Part shown: one piece after another, positions 61,901 to 64,000 of the stretch
Layout of the letters: the number at the start of each line of letters is the position of its first letter
Numbering within the stretch: position 1 is the first letter of the stretch
Source: Desulfobacteraceae bacterium Eth-SRB1
GTDB lineage: Bacteria; Desulfobacterota; Desulfobacteria; Desulfobacterales; ETH-SRB1
Direction of reading: 5' to 3'
Assembly (NCBI GenBank): GCA_004193555.1
Contig: RPGP01000001.1
Coordinates: forward strand, 338,156-402,155
Length of the DNA: 64,000 nucleotides
Made by a program: the position numbers and the translations under genes
The notes under the pieces: generated by a model
What the model was told of the DNA's origin: nothing
What the model saw: only the letters and a program-made list of their open reading frames with translations
The model's database searches: none

Positions 61901-63978
61901 GATGGAGAACCGGAAAGGCACGTATTAAGATTTCTAAAAATTGCTTTAAACGTGGTCATATAAGGCCGCAGGTCAAAGGTATGGCGCTGTGGAGCATCAT
62001 TAAGAGGCGAGCGAATGAGCAGAAAACCGGTGTCCGCCACTTTTACTTCGCAGGCAAACGATTGATTCCGAGAGGGCGCAAGAGACTGAAACCGCGCCAT
62101 GTCGGTATGGATCAATGTTTTGAGCAGAAAGGCATAAAACGCCACTTGCCATTTCTGGTAGTAGCGGGGAACAGAACTGCTTTTAATGTCCCCGACCTGA
62201 AGTAGAGTTTTCTCTTTTTGCCCGACCCCTGACCCCTGATCCCTGATCCCTGATCCACAGACCTGGATCAGATCAGGAATACCAACTCCGTCTATGGAGA
62301 TTTTTTTGCCGGCTTGCCCGTTAAAAAACGCAGGAGATGGAGACAAAACAGCATCAATTATCAAAACGCCCTGCGCAAGATAGAGATTACCGGCAAGAGA
62401 GTTTTGTTGCGCCATCCGCTGCAATTGCGCCCAGGTCTCATTAAACCTGTCTTTGAGCGACCGCATTTTTCCGGTCTCGTCTTTTTCTGAGATGATGGTA
62501 AGGATTTCATTCTGCTTGCGCAAATCAGTCAGTATTTCTCTTTCAAATTCCCGTCCTCTTGCCATGCGCAGGGTTGTCAGCTCATCATCCACCTGAGTAC
62601 GCCTGAACGGTTGATGCTCAGGCAGGAGAAAGTGAAAGCTTAGCCATCGGCTGCATAGTTGATGACGGAAGTATTCACCGATTATGGTTCCTGTCAAAGG
62701 CCGGGCCCGGTAACGCGCATCTTCGCATATGGAAAAAGGAATGCCGGTTGTCCGGCGATTTTTTTCCCATGTCAGCAAAGGCTCTGCGGAAGATGGCGTA
62801 TCAAGAAAGGCAATGACTTTTTTCTCTGGATGCCTGAGCATGGAATCAAGGTTCCGGAAATCAAGATTCCTTGATTCAATATTCCCTGATTTAATATTCA
62901 GTGGATCGCCCTGCACGATTTCGGATGATCTGCTCAAGTATTGTTTGAAAAAAACAATCAGGCGCTCATCATAGATAAAATCGTTCAGTTCACGCAGTAT
63001 TAATTCTTTCGGAAGGGTGGCGCAAAAGGAATTTAGAGGGAACATGGCCCGCATTACCTTGAAGTGACGATTAATCCAGGCGGTAAAGTCTTTTGGTTCT
63101 AAAGGAAGAGAGAGTTTTTCGAATTGAATCCAATGGGAGCATTCCAGACCAATCTCATCGGATACCACACAAAGATTCTCTATGTAGTTTGCAAATTTAT
63201 CTTTGATACTCCACGCAAGAATCATGTTGCCGATTACGCCAAGGAATGTCCGGTATTGGTACGTGCCGTTTGCAGAGAGGATTACCTCAATGCCGTTATC
63301 CAGCACAACAGCCTTTTTCTCTTTATTTAACTCATTGCGGACAAGTTTGCGGGTACGGGAAAAAAGCCCCGGCGCTGCCTCGTTTTCAGCGGTTTTTTCC
63401 GATTTCAGCACGTCCCGCATGGCTTGCGCCACTTCATAGGAAACGTGACACCCCATGCCAAGCCAGTACAGCTCTTTTTCATCAATCCGGTCAGCAGGTT
63501 CAGTCAGCACCCGCTTGCATTTTCCCTCATCAATCCATAAAATCCGCAGCCGCCGGCCGGCAAGAAGCACACGGTCGCCAGGATCGAATTGTTTGACAAT
63601 GGATTCAGGAATATCGGCCACGGACTCGTTAGACACCTCAAGCCTGTATTCTTCTTCATTTTTCGGAAAATTGCTCCAGATCCGATGCTCCAGCAATGCA
63701 TCCCGGTACTGCCAGCCACCGGTATAAAGACCGTTCATGCCGGACTTCTTTAGCCAGTTTTTTTTCAAAAGAGACTGGAATATATCATTGAGAATTGAAT
63801 GGTCATCTGTTCCTGCCATGCAAGAAAAGAGATCTTGAAGCGCAGCAAGGGAGAGCCGTTTTTTTTCGTACAAACACGAAATCACCTGCTGGCTCAACAC
63901 GCTTGGTAAATATTTAGGCAAAGGCGATTCCACCTTACCCTGACCGGCGAGACGCAGCAGGGCCAGAAAACGCAGCAT
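58966..63978 (-). CDS. very large RecB/Cas4-like nuclease-SF1 helicase fusion
   Basis: 1670 residues from ATG 63978; the frame stays open to the window edge, so the protein may start further upstream. The N-terminal 400 residues are unassigned. A RecB-like nuclease core follows: RGREFEREIL, then VGDIKSSSVPRYYQKWQVAF (Asp-x-Lys near 594, Gln-x3-Tyr type helix), and CTNCPYLEFC (near 704), a Cas4/AddB-type Fe-S cysteine cluster. A helical hairpin segment comes next. The C-terminal SF1 helicase (DNA2/UPF1-like) has IQGPPGTGKTNLLGWIL (near 1240), IFDEASQM (near 1369), LGDIHQLPP and IDTVERIQGAERDVILFGF. Likely a DNA end-processing or defence enzyme. Two short dispersed repeats are embedded in frame. 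Confidence 0.85.
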   Translation of the reverse strand: MLRFLALLRLAGQGKVESPLPKYLPSVLSQQVISCLYEKKRLSLAALQDLFSCMAGTDDHSILNDIFQSLLKKNWLKKSGMNGLYTGGWQYRDALLEHRIWSNFPKNEEEYRLEVSNESVADIPESIVKQFDPGDRVLLAGRRLRILWIDEGKCKRVLTEPADRIDEKELYWLGMGCHVSYEVAQAMRDVLKSEKTAENEAAPGLFSRTRKLVRNELNKEKKAVVLDNGIEVILSANGTYQYRTFLGVIGNMILAWSIKDKFANYIENLCVVSDEIGLECSHWIQFEKLSLPLEPKDFTAWINRHFKVMRAMFPLNSFCATLPKELILRELNDFIYDERLIVFFKQYLSRSSEIVQGDPLNIKSGNIESRNLDFRNLDSMLRHPEKKVIAFLDTPSSAEPLLTWEKNRRTTGIPFSICEDARYRARPLTGTIIGEYFRHQLCSRWLSFHFLLPEHQPFRRTQVDDELTTLRMARGREFEREILTDLRKQNEILTIISEKDETGKMRSLKDRFNETWAQLQRMAQQNSLAGNLYLAQGVLIIDAVLSPSPAFFNGQAGKKISIDGVGIPDLIQVCGSGIRDQGSGVGQKEKTLLQVGDIKSSSVPRYYQKWQVAFYAFLLKTLIHTDMARFQSLAPSRNQSFACEVKVADTGFLLIRSPLNDAPQRHTFDLRPYMTTFKAIFRNLNTCLSGSPSSTFWQLQKHCTNCPYLEFCYQQAMTQEDVQFIPHLTFGTLQKIRTLGMKSLEETSAWFASSGQPRVSSQSLSPACGANASSGNRPPFAPLQRERLQGALNALLHNKIAIVKKKTSLFPANISTSFFVHLLLDPVSMQPCGIGLCMQKRGEDLKTLTWTTFTSQVSDKLRDGTSADTDRRQIWQDFSNCFQELWQAAIDNGRGPHIFLFGMAVRQGIKDWAALMEDMHVCGLLRHGLNPHWTDLRQALQKHFLLPFPGNMTLFALNRILGLADESEIPVPDTLFQGDRLPDAEMNGKNSKEIIQAYLATILKLKANLQKWILSHLESEWNQEEWRIIPEGGSTRAEAYQHFIEVEKACQETDIKALQELSLKERVERFRALGPLDFTGTVLDDEGRFLYMFTIADESGLSKFRRGDFLKLVPAGVDDLQSGMSVIMAQYLPQIGEVALHSRQYGNMRLHKGISYSLEEDGDDWNTPKLLQVVQTVYSTRVSHPLTDLFAGKWDFEQPSDWQEWVRGWLQSEGTVARLNQSQQHALQLPFQYALSLIQGPPGTGKTNLLGWILIALIRHAQTTGCKLRIAVSGSTHQAIDQVLSKVVNLVNTHNLQDFPARCVKLGRWEGPEFEEENKNMQVEPLTDAGQALLSPYLILGSTGYGLYNMFQNHNNSVTSPKPFDWVIFDEASQMLAPQAMLSLIYGKGDFIFLGDIHQLPPVIRSATFKEESWSETLHDDLIETEVRRSLLNILLRRYPHHSKQLDITYRMNAEICMFPSQTWYNSTLRPAPENARTRLSLNGPAKNDLLDKIINPQKPVVLVLTDHQGCHQESAIEAEIMAQLACRLLIDRGVDKEQLALISPHRAQNNAIARRLSELSGMSAEDLPLIDTVERIQGAERDVILFGFTCSDPDHVLSEFLNNPNRFNVAMTRARKKLIVAGSKTFFSAIAHTEKQLQANACFKAFFEHCRENDCCFELASVRFPVSDN
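62222..62258. repeat. dispersed repeat inserted in frame in nuclease-helicase gene
   Basis: CCTGACCCCTGATCCCTGAT and following units, a known style of intergenic repeat, lie inside the coding sequence. They encode the low-complexity stretch SGIRDQGSGVGQ just before the nuclease GDIKSS motif, without disrupting the frame. Confidence 0.55.
62851..62902. repeat. second in-frame repeat in nuclease-helicase gene
   Basis: Imperfect inverted units (TCCGGAAATCAAGATTCC and following) encode NIKSGNIESRNLDFRNLD, again in frame. This and 62222-62258 lie in predicted surface loops. Confidence 0.45.
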
Positions 63979-64000
63979 TTGTTTTCCAGCCTGTTCACCA

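Overview
The window looks like a chromosomal segment of a strict anaerobe of the Desulfobacterota, probably Desulfobacterales-like. This is an inference from gene content: two giant CoA-dehydratase-activase fusion proteins, an ADP-forming acyl-CoA ligase, periplasmic multihaem cytochromes c, a perfect PerR-type operator, and the many short dispersed intergenic repeats typical of that group. Base composition is moderate by eye. No rRNA, tRNA or CRISPR array was seen.

Layout. (1) 0.4-7 kb: an RND efflux pump with its adaptor on the minus strand, then a divergent Ski2-like helicase. (2) 7-14 kb: an accessory island with a DinD/BRO-type gene between short direct repeats, a complete 1.9 kb group II intron (8085-9963), a 295 bp MITE, and a three-gene minus-strand cassette (UDG-superfamily glycosylase-like gene with a frameshift, a reader-plus-NucS-like nuclease, and an Nmad2 protein). 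The cassette has its own -10 box and is the best candidate for an undescribed system: nucleic-acid-modification sensing, base excision and cleavage. A lipoprotein gene and a possible small RNA follow. (3) 14.6-22 kb: nucleotidyltransferase-fold protein, TPM protein and LemA, then the first giant activase. (4) 22-32 kb: one co-directional series consisting of TetR, an amphipathic helical protein, a 30-residue peptide, patatin phospholipase, TolC, RND adaptor, RND permease and a membrane-HD protein, plausibly a membrane-stress or efflux regulon. (5) 32.8-50.6 kb: mostly housekeeping genes on the plus strand (Ogt, YraN, RsmI, acyl-CoA ligase, phosphopantetheinyl transferase, RNA-processing MBL enzyme, second giant activase, tRNA-queuosine mannosyltransferase-like protein with an apparent CTG start, RF3, Uup), with a PP2C phosphatase on the minus strand. 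(6) 50.6-54.1 kb: an octahaem HAO-like cytochrome, a TlpA-like protein, a peroxiredoxin-like protein and a trihaem cytochrome behind a PerR-type operator. (7) 54.2-64 kb: a degenerate IS200 copy, DUF2293 protein, Fic protein, a BRO fragment, GDPD, and a very large RecB/Cas4-like nuclease fused to an SF1 helicase at the window edge.

The intergenic space holds several repeat families: MITEs with 18 bp terminal inverted repeats, IS200-ended palindromic elements, a 69 bp element near BRO genes, and GTGAACC-type repeats that supply the last codons of at least two genes. Apart from motif matches seen directly, functions are assigned from family knowledge. No database search was run.
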